Source: Undaria pinnatifida
Lineage: Eukaryota > Sar > Phaeophyceae > Laminariales > Alariaceae
Direction: 5' to 3'
NCBI GenBank assembly: GCA_012845835.1
Contig: JABAKD010000007.1
Coordinates: 2,515,516 to 2,579,515 of the forward strand
Length of the DNA stretch: 64,000 bases
Shown: one piece after another, positions 53,442 through 63,503 of the stretch
Layout: the number at the start of each line of letters is the position of its first letter
Position numbering within the stretch: the first letter of the stretch is position 1
Position numbers and translations under genes: made by a program
Notes under the pieces: model-generated
The model's database searches: none
Told to the model about the DNA's origin: nothing
Seen by the model: only the letters and a program-made list of their open reading frames with translations

Positions 53442-54432
53442 ACAAAAATTTCAATCAAAACACGCAGGCTGAACTGTACCCACGAACCAAACTCAGCGCG
53501 CTTAACCGACGGCGCGCGGCAATTCGGACGAGTAGAAAACCGGCAAGGGGTCTGTTGTCTAGATTATACCCCTTCCCCCCAACTCCTGCACGTGCCATTG
53601 GATGTGAGGGCGTGCACAAGGGAGGTTGGCGTGGACCACGCATTGGTCCCACCTAGAAATCCTATTAGTGGCATCGCTCAGAGCTCCGCACACATGCATG
53701 GCGTCTATGGTAAGTGGCCTCAACTACGACTCATGCATTTCGAATACTCCCCGAAAACGAATCAGCGCCCCAGATCGCGGTTCCAATCCTCCACCACAGC
53801 GAGCGATTGATCCCACTGCAATGCCATTTGGCTGCCCCTTGGCCACAACATACAGCCATCCACGTGGGTGAGGAGACCTCCACGCGAACCCATTGACACT
53901 CGTGCCGAAATGGCCATTCCGAGTAACGCCAACACGTTGACAGATATAGCACTCGCACCCTCCACTGCCCGACCCGCACCACACGAACCTGCTCGTTCCC
54001 TCATACTTTACACCGCCAGTACTCGTCTGTTTTTAAAACTCCGCGTACTTGCGCTTGTGCATCGCAGAAGCAGTATGCTACTCTACGAGTTATGACACCT
54101 CTCAACTCAATAAAAAGCGCACTGGCCTGCGTGGATACCCCCAAGAACTTAGTGCGTTGTGCGGAGCGACGTAACATATACTGCGTATACGCGCCGTTAG
54201 TTACCCTCCTGCGGTCTCCATGCCGTTAACTACAAACCATCGCAACGAATGCAATATAATATATCTACGTCCCCGTGGAATTGCGGGTCCAAAGAAAAGC
54301 GCCGTCATCGCCCTATTGGCGCTACCGCGGCCGATCGTGGCATGCTTCCGCCCACAAGCAGGCAAGCGATCCATAAAACAGTTGCCCCGGCCGCACGCCA
54401 AACAAGTCTAGACGTTTAGCAGAAAAACAATC
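53442..54432. other. no supported gene
   Basis: GC-rich transition zone. GTCTATGGTAAGTGG near 53705 would be a good plus-strand donor and AATAAA occurs at about 54107, but I could not assemble a consistent gene. Confidence 0.35.
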
Positions 54433-54912
54433 AGCTCAAACGTTTGTTTGTCCGACGCCAACAGGCTTCTCCCAACTTTGGCCCCACCAGTAGGTTGGAC
54501 CCGAACCCGCAGCTGGAGCCACATACGCCACGTTCATACGTACTGCCCTGCGCCATACTCGCGCCGTCCCGAGCGTCCCAACGACCGCCCTGCACCCTAG
54601 CCCGTATGGTAAGCCCGATATCCCATTTCCTCCTCGGGCTCCAGCGACTGTGGTCCCGTCCGTGTTCTGCCTCCTCGTGCCCCTCCAGCCGCGAACAACG
54701 CGGGGCTGTTTTCCGCGGTTGCAGTCGTCTCGTAAGAGAGCCTGCAGTTGTCGCGCGATGCACACATGCGCGACTCGGAGACCTCGAAGCACACGTTCGA
54801 CTTCTTGCGCTGGGTTTCCTTCGCAGACGAAGTCGTTCTCCATCGCCCACCTTGCCTTGGTGTGGATGCTGCTGTCGACCCGTAAAAATATGTTTCTGCC
54901 GCGAACGAATTC
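54433..54912 (-). CDS. probable last exon of unrecognised minus-strand gene
   Basis: A good acceptor (TTTTCTTGTGGGGTGCAG) precedes 54912. The frame opens EFVRGRNIFLRVDSS and has protein-like composition (ENDFVCEGNPAQEVERVLRG, LRVAHVCIARQLQALLRDDC). It runs to a stop near 54433, or may splice out earlier. No domain recognised. The downstream part (after about residue 95) is Gly/Arg-rich and less convincing. Confidence 0.5.
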
Positions 54913-54996
54913 CTGCACCCCACAAGAAAATCGCAGCAATCGCTACAGCAGTAGCGATTGTTTGTACACAATCGGCCTTAAGCAGCCCCGTTTCCC

Positions 54997-55265
54997 CCAC
55001 CACCGCCGCCGCCGCCGCCGCCGCCACCACCACCACCCCCACCACCTCCACCACCACCGCCACCACGACCATCCCCACCCCGACCCCCATCACCCCCACC
55101 CCCACCCGCACCATTCCCACCACCACCACCACCCCCACCACCTCCACCACCACCACCACCGCCACCATCACCACGACCACGACCACGACTACAACCACGA
55201 CCACGACCACGACCACGACCACGGCCACGACCACCATGACCACCACCACCAACAGCATCGCCTCC
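54997..55265. repeat. CCACCN / CACGAC compound microsatellite
   Basis: CCGCCG, CCACCA, CCCCCA and ACCACGACC units over about 270 bp between two exons. In one minus-strand frame it encodes poly-Gly and Arg-Gly. Whether it is intronic or translated is not decided. Confidence 0.9.
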
Positions 55266-55289
55266 CCCACCACCATTAGAACCGGAGCA

Positions 55290-56393
55290 TCCCTGCACAC
55301 GGCGTTCAGGTGCGCCAGTCGTTCGATGATCGGCACGGCCAGTACCATGAGTCACACCATCGCCATGAACACCCCTTGAGGGAGACGCTGCTACACGAGC
55401 TGCCGAACGTGCTGCTGCTCCTGGTGGCCGGTAGTACCACTGTTCCTGTCGTCGATGCAACGTGCCACGTGGCGTGGGTAAAGGCAAGCCAGCCACCGAC
55501 TCAGTACTCGATTGAGGGCGTGGGGGAGGCTGGTGAAGCGGGGCGTGCTGGTGACGCGTATTCGTTGCTCTTCGCTGCTGGCGTTCTTGGCGCTGCTGTT
55601 GGTGCTGCTGCCGGGGTTGGTTCTGGTTCTGGTGTTGGTGCTGCGGGGGCGTGCGCGCCTCCCCTTGTCGGTCCTCGATATGACGACGATCTTGTTCGGA
55701 ACGCGGAGGCTGCTGTAGTTGCTGGCGCGGCTGTCGGGGCTGCGCCTGAGGTTGTCCTTGCGGCGTGGGTTGCGGCTGACGCTGGTGGCGGGGTTGCTGC
55801 TGCGGCGTAGGTTGAGGCCGACGCTGCTCCCGTAGTTGCTGCGGCCTGGGTTGCGGGCGGTGCTGGTCGAGCGGTTGCTGCGGGGTAGATTGCGGCGAAC
55901 GTTGGTCGAGGGGTTGCTGCGGGGTGGGTTGCGGCCGACGCTGGTGGCGGGGTTGCTGCTGCTGCGGCGTAGGCTGAGGCCGACGCTGATCTCGTGGTTG
56001 CTGCGGCCCGGGTTGCGGTCGAAGTTGGTCGAGGGGAAGCTCCGGGGTGGGTTGCGGCGGATGCTGGTCGCGGGGTTGCTGCGGCCGGGGTTGCAGCCGG
56101 CGCTGGTCGAGGGGTCGCTGCGGGGTGGGCTGCGGCGGACGCTGGTCGAGGGGTTGCTGCTGCGGAGTGGGTTGCGACCGACGTTGGTCTCCCGGTTTCT
56201 GCGGCGTGGGTTGCGGCCGAGGCTGGTCCTGTGGTTGCTGTTGGTGCTTCACGCTTCGAGATGGCAACGCACTTGCCCCTGTCTGAGCCTTCTCCTCTTG
56301 TGCCGGAATAGTCTTCTGCATTCTTAAATCGGCCACCATCTTCGCAAACTGCGTCGGAAAGTATAAAAACGTGCCGTTAAAGGCGTTGTAAAA
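55290..56393 (-). CDS. Gln/Pro/Arg-rich repeat exon of unrecognised gene (3' end uncertain)
   Basis: The acceptor at 56394-56396 (ACACATAG) starts an in-phase frame FYNAFNGTFLYFPTQFAKMV, then ADLRMQKTIPAQEEKAQT. About residues 45-230 follow: an imperfect 13-14-residue repeat of the type PLDQRRPQPTPQQ, some 12-15 copies. After that come a Gln/His-rich stretch and a Pro/Arg region. The first 35 residues look like folded protein; the repeats are likely disordered. Nucleotide repeats on the plus strand mirror this. I see no clear donor, so the exon may end anywhere before the microsatellite at 55265. Confidence 0.55.
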
Positions 56394-56516
56394 CTATGTG
56401 TACGATAGAGCTGACCGAAATCAATCGTTAGGCCGGTGCGGAAACGAGCGACGGGTGGAATCGGTCTTGAGAAGCAAACCTACAGGCGGCCGGAACCATA
56501 AGAAAATACTAGTTAC

Positions 56517-56716
56517 CTGTCATTTTCGCTAAACTGTAACTGTCCGCCGGGCACACTTCCAACAGAGGTTTCGCGCGTACACACCGCCTATGAGAACAGC
56601 GATGGGGCCCTTGCAGGTTATACATGGTGATGGCGTCTCCGAGGGCTTTACGATAGAAAGGAAGGCGCCTAACTATGTCCCGTAGGCTTGCCATACACGC
56701 AAAACGCGAATCGCCA
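56517..56716 (-). CDS. probable internal exon of unrecognised gene
   Basis: The frame reads ACMASLRDIVRRLPFYRKAL, GDAITMYNLQGPHRCSH and LLEVCPADSYSLAKMT, with a GTAACT donor at 56516. The acceptor (GTATAG before 56716) and the phase match to both neighbours are unresolved: with these borders the phases are 2 in and 1 out, while both neighbours call for phase 0. An alternative donor (GTACGC inside the exon) would fix the downstream phase. Confidence 0.4.
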
Positions 56717-56936
56717 CTATACGTTCATGTCCGGACACTAAAGTAGCTCTGTGATCTGACGAACAACGACAACACGCCCAACTGTGATGATAGCGGCAGA
56801 GGCACGCGTTGGTTACTGCTTAAGGCTCGAGCTTGTCAACATGCTACAAATCCGGTCCCAAATTACTCTCCCAGCACCATGATACAGTAACTCTACTATA
56901 CAGTGCACATCAGCGCCACCAACCCCCATTGCTTAC

Positions 56937-57194
56937 GTGCTCTTCAAGCTTGGTCTGGGCAGCTCCGCGGTGAACAGCGTCGGCGATGCGCCCCCTTACA
57001 CAGATACCGTCGATCCACAGGTCGACGCCCGTAACCTCCGAGGCAGTCGATACGAACGCCTGCCGCATGTCTTTGCAGTTTCCCTCGCGCTTTCCGGGAT
57101 ATTTTCCTTCTGCTCGAAGCAACAGCGTCCTGGACAACTGCACACTCACGTTACGGGCGCGCCATTGTTGCACGCTGCCGTCGAGGACGCTGCA
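56937..57194 (-). CDS. internal exon, 86 codons, of unrecognised gene
   Basis: Acceptor TTCTGTGTTTCTAACAG, donor GTAAGC, phase 0 at both ends. Reads CSVLDGSVQQWRARNVSVQL, SRTLLLRAEGKYPGKREGN, CKDMRQAFVSTASEVTGVDL, WIDGICVRGRIADAVHRGAA, QTKLEEH. Mixed polar and hydrophobic composition typical of a folded domain. No family recognised. Confidence 0.65.
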
Positions 57195-57348
57195 CTGTTA
57201 GAAACACAGAAGCACGGCGCGACCGATGACAGAAAGGGTGGAAGGTTGCGGCTAGGAGGTCATAAAAATAGAACACATGCCACATTCAAAAAGTCACAAA
57301 AAAAAGGGCGAAAAAGAGCGGATACACACCACGAGGTTTGATGCGTAC

Positions 57349-57411
57349 CCTCAAACTTGACTTAAAGGATTCGGCGAGGTATCCAAACGTAGCAGGCTTT
57401 CCGTGGATCAA
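57349..57411 (-). CDS. internal exon, 21 codons
   Basis: Reads LIHGKPATFGYLAESFKSSL then R, with donor GTACGC at 57348 and acceptor CTGCATTGAG; phase 0 in and out. The frame is open further upstream (VARLGCIE), so the acceptor could be slightly higher. Confidence 0.5.
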
Positions 57412-57517
57412 CTCAATGCAGCCAAGCCGGGCCACGCTTGCGGCTCGCGATATACCAATGAAAAAAACGGTGCGACGAAAACAGCACGGAAAGACAGCTA
57501 CCGCATCTGCTGCTTAC

Positions 57518-57697
57518 CACCCTTCGCAACGCGTCTGGGTCGTTTCCTCCAGCAGGCACCAGTACCAGCATACGAGCCTTTAGCCACCACGGAACTAGAG
57601 AAATGCGGCCAGATCGTACCCTAGCATCAGTTTCTGTCTCCGCGAGCGCACTCTTGGACGAGAAATGCCGCAACGTGCAGGCATCGAACATGTCCAC
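57518..57697 (-). CDS. internal exon, 60 codons
   Basis: Acceptor CTTCTCCACAACAG, donor GTAAGC, exactly 180 bases, phase 0 at both ends. Reads VDMFDACTLRHFSSKSALAE, TETDARVRSGRISLVPWWLK, ARMLVLVPAGGNDPDALRRV. No family recognised. Confidence 0.65.
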
Positions 57698-57944
57698 CTG
57701 TTGTGGAGAAGGGTGCATCGATATATACTCAGTAGGCATATTGCGACGCATGGTTGGGGACGATTCACGCTTTATCCGCTTAACTACAGTATAGCAGTAA
57801 ACTGGAGGGAGCACAGCGTATGTCGGGCGGGAAAAAATAACTCTCGAACAGAGGGACTCTTAGTTTGTTTAAAACACTTCTCTGAGGGCAGGCGGAGGAA
57901 GAAAGTACAAGCCCGAGTATAGGGGCTTTCGTCACGTATCTCAC

Positions 57945-58064
57945 CGTCGCGATCGAGTGCGGGAGCTTGAGCAGCATGGCCTCCACCACGGAAGGAAACA
58001 ACGCGTCGACATCTTTTGGCTCGCCCTGAACACTCAACACCCCACGCGAAGTGTTGAGGTCCAC
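57945..58064 (-). CDS. internal exon, 40 codons
   Basis: Acceptor TTTTGTCATGTACTTGCAG, donor GTGAGA, exactly 120 bases, phase 0. Reads VDLNTSRGVLSVQGEPKDVD then ALFPSVVEAMLLKLPHSIAT. Codon use is GC-rich at third positions. No family recognised. Confidence 0.7.
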
Positions 58065-58618
58065 CTGCAAGTACATGACAAAAAGTAAATAATCTCAACG
58101 AACGAGCCCGCCATGAATCACATTCGACATGACAATGCTGCAACCGTGCGCAAACGATCGTTTGTGAAGAGTCATATTCCGACTTGAGATTCTGCATTCT
58201 TTTGACAAACACCGCTGGTGCATATGCAATTTGTTGATATAGGCTTAGAACACCTGTTACGCTTTGGCGATGTTGCCACCCGTCCACACATTTACATCGT
58301 GTCACCGCGGTGCTAAAAGGCGAAGGTCCTACCATGACACACGCGATAGTCGGAACGCACGTATGTTGATGACAAGCAATCAACGTCGTCTTCCACCGCC
58401 ACCTAAAAGTCTCACGACACTACGGTTCCAACGATCACGCGCTGTCTACGGCTCCAACGATCGCGCGCTGTGCCTGTTCGGCTTCAAGTCGCCAAACAAA
58501 CGACGCAAACGTAAAATATGAAACTTGCCCAACTACAACCTGCCCACGTGTCCAATTACTACAACACCAGCGAGTAAGCAACCCGACATTCAACTAGCAG
58601 CCAGGACAGCTCACTAAC

Positions 58619-59065
58619 CGTTGCCGAATCGAGTCCTGTGAAATCTTCCTTCCTCAAGCTGCGGGCATTTTTAACCCCCATCCTCAGCCTCATCGTCCAC
58701 TCCATTGATACCATCGCTGCCAGGCGGTCCAACGCAGGGTTAACACAGTGAGTCAACCCCCAAAGTTGGATCACCCGTGTGCGCTCGTCAATTTTCGGGG
58801 CACGCGGAGCAAAGTACTTCGGCCATAGTTGCGATCTCGCTCGGGCAGTCCCTCTAACACCGGTGTCGGGCTCGCCAACCCCTGCTGCCGGCAAATCCAG
58901 CATCTCCGGCTCAACCCTGTCTGCAAGTATGCCGTAAGAGCTGGCCATAGGGCCGTAGGCGTATGCACGGCGGATTTTTCCGCGAAGGACCAAGTGCTTG
59001 CTCGGCCCTTCCGGCTCTTCATCGTCCAAAACTTCTCTTGCTCGGACCATCGTGAAGTCGGACGG
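58619..59065 (-). CDS. internal exon, 149 codons
   Basis: Acceptor CTTCCCTATATTCAG, donor GTTAGT, phase 0 at both ends. Opens PSDFTMVRAREVLDDEEPEG and continues through KHLVLRGKIRRAYAYGPMAS, SYGILADRVEPEMLDLP, RSQLWPKYFAPRAPKIDE, TRVIQLWGLTHCVNPALDRL and AAMVSMEWTMRLRMGVKNAR to DFTGLDSAT. A strong protein-like exon of unknown family; the Met/Trp-rich segment near residues 110-135 could be a helix. Confidence 0.75.
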
Positions 59066-59423
59066 CTGAATATAGGGAAGGGTCGCGGCCAGAAAAGGGA
59101 GCAACGAAATGTTGGATGCATTTTATTTCATAAGGCAGGCTACTGTGCGTAACAACGGCACGACCGCTATATGTGCTTCCTGCTGCCCGCGCGTTGCGTT
59201 TTTTTACGGGCACGCCTCAGGTGATAGCCGAGTTTTTTTAGCAGAAATTTGACGCTTCGTATCTTGAGGGATCAACCCATACATAACTCAGAACTAGGTA
59301 CCAGGTATATATTTTGCAGATTGGTATGCCCCCTTCGTGTCTCATCCATTTCCAACGTCCAAAACATGGTTTGGGTTGCACTTTACGGTCTCATCGTGCC
59401 TGGAATCCTCCCTCCCGGCACAC

Positions 59424-59573
59424 ACGAAGAGCATGATCCAAGCATCGGGCTGCCTTCAGCGGCATGTTGCCCATTCCCTGCCCCATTATCGAGACAATGC
59501 GGCACTGGGCGTCCACCTCAAAGATCCCGCCGAACATCTTCTTGAACGACTCCACCAAGATTGACACGTTGTC
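59424..59573 (-). CDS. internal exon, about 50 codons
   Basis: Acceptor CCCGACCTTTTTCCAG is strong. Reads DNVSILVESFKKMFGGIFEV, DAQCRIVSIMGQGMGNMPLK, AARCLDHALR. A GTGTGC donor at 59423 gives phase 0, matching the next exon at 59065, but the frame stays open 11 more codons, so the 3' border is provisional. No family recognised. Confidence 0.6.
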
Positions 59574-59803
59574 CTGGAAAAAGGTCGGGAAATGCGAAGC
59601 TCACTTTAATGCGAGGACGGGGTCAATGTACCGGTAACAGCGTGACCTGGGTGAAGAGTGCGAGGTGTCATTTGAAATCCCAAGCCAACCATGTCAGCGT
59701 AGTGTGCCGGCTGGGCTATGTTCTTCTCGTGGCATTGATCTCCTGAAATATGCATTACCCCACCTGTTCGCCACCGCTATATTTCAGGGTGCCTTTGCCG
59801 AGG

Positions 59804-59957
59804 GTCTCTTCAGGAGGAGATGGACTATTTCGATCGACGTTAACGCGGAACAAGTGCTCAATAACCAGGACTCCATCAAGGTCTCTTCAGGAAGAGATGG
59901 AATATTTCGATCGACGTTTACGCGGAAAAAGTGCTCAATAACCAGGACTCCATCAAG
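59804..59957. repeat. 77-bp tandem duplication
   Basis: GTCTCTTCAGGARGAGATGG..AACCAGGACTCCATCAAG occurs twice, at 59804 and 59881. On the minus strand each copy can read LDGVLVIEHFFRVNVDRN-like, but 77 is not a multiple of 3, so both cannot be read in one frame. Confidence 0.9.
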
Positions 59958-60170
59958 CCCCGTCTGAGCAGGACGCCCCCCCCCCTCCACCCCCCCCATC
60001 CCCGCCCTCGCGCGCGGAGTGGTATCAATAATGGAACAACCACCATGTCAAAGACGAACACCCGCGGAAAAGGCGCCGGCAGGCACGCGGTTTTTCAAAT
60101 ATTTCGTGAGGCCATCAACATCGCCACGAAAACGTGGTCTGGTGGAATGTTGGCCTTTACGTCCCGGCGA

Positions 60171-60296
60171 CGAAAGTTCGAGTAGAAATTTCCAGTTAGG
60201 TGCAGCATCACAAGACGTCTTACGCCCCGGCGGCGAAAGTTTGCCTATAAATTTCCGGCTAGGTGCAGCATCACAAGATCTCTTTGCCGAAGCGTA
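60171..60296. repeat. 63-bp tandem duplication in unit A
   Basis: CGAAAGTTCGAGTAGAAATTT..GGTGCAGCATCACAAGAC at 60171 and again at 60234. Absent from unit B, so it arose after the large duplication. Confidence 0.85.
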
Positions 60297-60442
60297 CGGA
60301 GGGTCGGACAATCGAAGTTGTGCACATGCCATGACACCTTGACCATCGCTATGCAACAAGACAGGGTACATTGTCCGACGTGAAAATAAACTACCCGGAG
60401 GTAGACGCTAATTGGTGGGTCAACGGGGCTCACTCCACTTAC

Positions 60443-61208
60443 CTCGTCGTCCGGCTTGTATCCGACTCGAATCGACATAATCGGGTTGCTCATTGAGGCG
60501 ACCGCCACGGGCGGGTGATTAGCGGCTGATGACGACGATTGAGCAGCCTCGCCGACAGCTGGATCGGCCGCTCGTTCCACACCCCCACGAACAGTTGGGC
60601 TTTGGCGACCGTCCACAATGCCCGCGGCGCCAGGCGCACCGATTTGGAGAGACGGCTCCACGCTCTCGGTGGCGACGTCGACGGATGCGAGCTGAGAACC
60701 TGACGGCGACGCTTGTTCAGCCTCGCCAGCAACTGGGTCGGCCGCTAGTCCCACACCCGCACTCCCGCGTTGGCTTTGGCAAACATCCGCGATGCCCGCG
60801 GCGCCAGGCGAACCGATTGGCCATGAGGGTTCCGAACGCTCGATAGCGGCTGCCACGGGCGACCACTTAGCGTCTGATGGCGGGGCTTGAACAGCCCCGA
60901 CGCCAACAGGGTTCGCAGCTTGTTCCACCCCCCCAACAACAACCGGGGTTTGGCGACCGTCCACAATGCCCGCGGCGCCAGGCGCACCGATTTGGAGAGA
61001 CGTCTCCACGCTCTCGGTAGCAACGTCCACGGATGCGAGCTGAGAACCTGATGGCGACGCTTGTTCAGCCTCGCCAGAAACTGGGTCGGCCGCTAGTCCC
61101 ACACCCGCACTCCCGCGTTGGCTTTGGCGAACATCCGCGAGCCCCGCGGCGCCAGGCGCGCCGATTTGCCGAGGGGGTTCCACACCCGCGTGGGGAAAAT
61201 CATCGGAC
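60443..61208 (-). CDS. 58-residue-repeat exon, copy A (four repeats)
   Basis: Acceptor GTCATTCCAG, donor GTAAGT; 766 bases, phase 2 in and phase 0 out. After SDDFPHAGVEPPRQ come four tandem units of 57-58 residues, each starting IGAPGAAG or IGSPGAAG and containing LAADP.. or QAANP... Units 1 and 3 are nearly identical, as are units 2 and 4, so a two-unit block of about 348 bp was duplicated. The exon ends MSIRVGYKPDDE. Rich in Ala, Gly, Ser and Val, probably disordered or secreted; no family recognised. Copy B keeps the same borders with a single unit. Confidence 0.7.
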
Positions 61209-61399
61209 CTGGAATGACGCACGGGAAATACAATACCCCGTCCCAATCAACGGCGGATGGGCGGACATGATAAGGAGAGCGCGAAGTCAGTGGTGCAATA
61301 AAATGACTTGGAAGTGGGACGGAAACGTCGACCTCCAGCCGAGAGAGAACGGCGGCGCAGGAGGAGACAGCCTCACCAGCATCGGTAAATACACATGAG

Positions 61400-61550
61400 C
61401 ACACACGCTAGACACACCACTAGTAGCGACTCTGACAACGTATTCGTCCGCCAGCTCATAGGTCTCGCGGGTTTTGATCGGCGGAGGCAAACTCGTACGG
61501 GGCTGAAATCTGGCGTTGTCCTTTGTAGTACCGCACCTCCACAACTGGTC
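61400..61550 (-). pseudogene. upstream exon of copy A, possibly frameshifted
   Basis: Reads LWRCGTTKDNARFQPRTSLP then PPIKTRETYEL, aligned to NARLRHQPNLQPPIRISLDL in copy B. A one-base length difference near the start changes frame between copies. Either copy A is broken here or the exon borders differ. Confidence 0.4.
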
Positions 61551-62091
61551 ATACGTAGCAGACAGAGACGGAAATCGCACAACGTCACGAATGCCGCTGT
61601 TGCTTACTGATAATGAGTTCCAACTGTCGTGCTTTAAGATTTCAACGCAATAGGTATCAGTAGGACCTTGATACCTCTGTCAAGTCGCAGTGAGGACACG
61701 CAACACACCACATGTATTCGACGCACCCTGGGAGCCTCGGCCTCCGGCTGACTGAAAAGAGATCCCCTTCTCCCCGACGCCGAGATGTCCGCTGTATTCA
61801 AAGCAATTCGTTGGAGTGGGGAAACGAGGGGTGCACAAGACGAACGGTTGTTCTCAGAGAATACATCAGCCTGCTGCCCGTTCGATCGAGTTCTTGTCCC
61901 AGCATTGATTTCCCTCCTTAAATTTTAGGTGCCCTACCTGTTCGCCACAACTATTTTCAGTGTGCTCGATTCGTTTGCAAGGGTTTCGTCAGGGGGACAG
62001 CAGCTGATAGATGATTTTCGATCGACGGCCGCGAGGGAAACGTAACCTCTAACCAGCATTCCGTCAAACCTCGTCTAAAGTAACTACCATA

Positions 62092-62175
62092 TCATAGACG
62101 GACACCGGCGGGAATGGCGTCGACAAGCACTAAATATTTCAAATTTTCAATAGGCATCAGCATCACTGTATTAAC
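62092..62175 (-). CDS. possible terminal exon of copy B
   Basis: The frame ends ENLKYLVLVDAIPAGVRL and a TGA. Unit A has the matching end GLTKYLKNRVPAGAFSAGVRL and a TGA at about 60048-60110. The shared stop and a length difference divisible by three suggest real coding ends. The acceptor is not fixed. Confidence 0.4.
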   Translation of the reverse strand, partial: VNTVMLMPIENLKYLVLVDAIPAGVRL

Positions 62176-62424
62176 GTGATTTGGTGAAGCGTTGGCGAGT
62201 GCGCGACAGCGGTAGAAATGTACGTAGATATCATTGGCTAAGTGCGGCAAATATATATATATATATATCTGCTGAAGCGTACGTGAGTCGGAGTCGTGCA
62301 CACGACATGGCATATTAAGAAACGCGACGTAAACAACAAGGCAGGGTACGCTGTCCGACGTGAAAACAACATGCCTGCTCGTAGAACATCTACCGGGCGG
62401 GTCAATGACGCTCGCTCCACCTAC

Positions 62425-62638
62425 CTCGTCGTCCGGCTTACACTCAACCCGAATCGTCGCCATCGGGTTGGTCGTCGTGGCGACCTCCACGGCCGGGCGC
62501 TGAGCGTCTGACGGTGAGCCTAGAGAAGCCTCGCCAACAACTATATCGGCCGCGAGTCCCACATCCGCGACGCCCGCAGCGTCAGGTGCATCGATCTGCA
62601 GAGGAAACTCCACACTCACTGGAGACACGTCAACGGAC
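62425..62638 (-). CDS. 58-residue-repeat exon, copy B (one repeat)
   Basis: Acceptor GTCATGTCAG, donor GTAGGT; 214 bases, phase 2 in and phase 0 out, as in copy A. Reads SVDVSPVSVEFPLQ, IDAPDAAGVADVGLAADIVV, GEASLGSPSDAQRPAVEV, ATTTNPMATIRVECKPDDE. The shared borders, phases and C-terminal RV.CKPDDE-type end make both copies believable exons. Confidence 0.7.
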
Positions 62639-62849
62639 CTGACATGACGAGCATGAAATACAGCATCCCGACCCAACCAGAAGCGGGTGGGCGAAGACGA
62701 CACGGCGACGGTGAAATCAGTACTCCAAGAGAATGGCTCGGCTCGGCAGTGGAACATAAACTATAACGTGCAGCAGCGACACAACGGCGGCGCGGGAGGA
62801 CATGGCCTCGCAAGTAGTGGCATGTGCACACGAGCACATGCGCTAGACG

Positions 62850-62995
62850 CAGCAATAGGCGCGAGTTTGAGTATGTTTCCCCTCTCCAAATCATACAGGT
62901 CTAGCGAGATACGGATCGGCGGCTGCAGATTCGGTTGGTGCCGCAATCTAGCGTTGTACTTGTCGTATCGCCTCCCCACAACTATAAACATGTAG
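62850..62995 (-). CDS. upstream exon of copy B
   Basis: Reads VVGRRYDKYNARLRHQPNLQ, PPIRISLDLYDLERGN, ILKLAPIAASSACARVH after a possible acceptor CATGTTTATAG. It aligns to the 61400-61550 segment. The donor is unclear (GTGCAC is the best visible). Confidence 0.4.
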
Positions 62996-63388
62996 CTAAG
63001 ATACGAAAAAAAAAGCAAAAAAATATTATTACCGCCTTTGAAAACTAATAATGAGTCCCAACTGCCATTGTTTGCGGTGCCAACGCAGTAGGTATCATTT
63101 GTAGTGAAATTGCTACCAATGCCAATTGGCAGCGGGGACACGCAGAACACTACATTCATCCAACGCACCCTGGGAGCTCCGGCCTTCGGCTGGATGAAAT
63201 GAGGTCACCCTCTCCCTGAGGCGGGGATGTCCGCTGTATCCGAAGCCATCAATTAGGGCGAGGGGGCGGAGGGCGCAAAAGCCGAACGGTCCTTTGTTCA
63301 GCGAATATATCAGCGTTCTGGTCGCGAATCGTGCAACCACATGCCGTGAAAGAATGTCAGCGGCCCGATGAGCTCGTGTGGTACTTAC

Positions 63389-63503
63389 AGCACCTTTATA
63401 AGCAACACACATAAAAAAAGGGGAAGTGGTATCGCGCACAACCAAGTTTTGGTTGTTGGGTGCCTGGCTTACACCAACCCTTGCTACCCCCGCCGATACG
63501 ACA
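63389..63503 (-). CDS. possible exon upstream of copy B
   Basis: Acceptor TTTTTTCACACCCAG and a perfect GTAAGTAC donor enclose 115 bases (phase 2 in, 0 out). Reads VVSAGVARVGVSQAPNNQNL, VVRDTTSPFFMCVAYKGA. No family recognised; linkage to the next exon is not shown. Confidence 0.4.

Larger units (their letters stand above)
59770..61880. repeat. tandem segmental duplication, unit A
   Basis: Aligns in order with 61925-63330. Landmarks: CACCTGTTCGCCACCGCTAT, CGAAATATTTGAAAAAC-like, TCGTCGTCCGGCTTGTATCC, CCAGGCGCGCCGATTTG, CCGCCGATCAAAACC (minus), CGACGCACCCTGGGAGCC, GAGATGTCCGCTGTATTC. Introns and flanks match as well as exons. Confidence 0.85.
61925..63330. repeat. tandem segmental duplication, unit B
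   Basis: Shorter partner of unit A (CTACCTGTTCGCCACAACTA, TCGTCGTCCGGCTTACACTC, CAACGCACCCTGGGAGCTCC, GGGATGTCCGCTGTATCCG). It lacks three of the four 58-residue units and the small internal duplications. Confidence 0.85.

Noticed and set aside
54444-55379. 311-codon plus-strand Thr/Pro-rich protein
   Set aside because: Its second half is the CCACCN microsatellite, and the minus strand carries the exon with a good acceptor.
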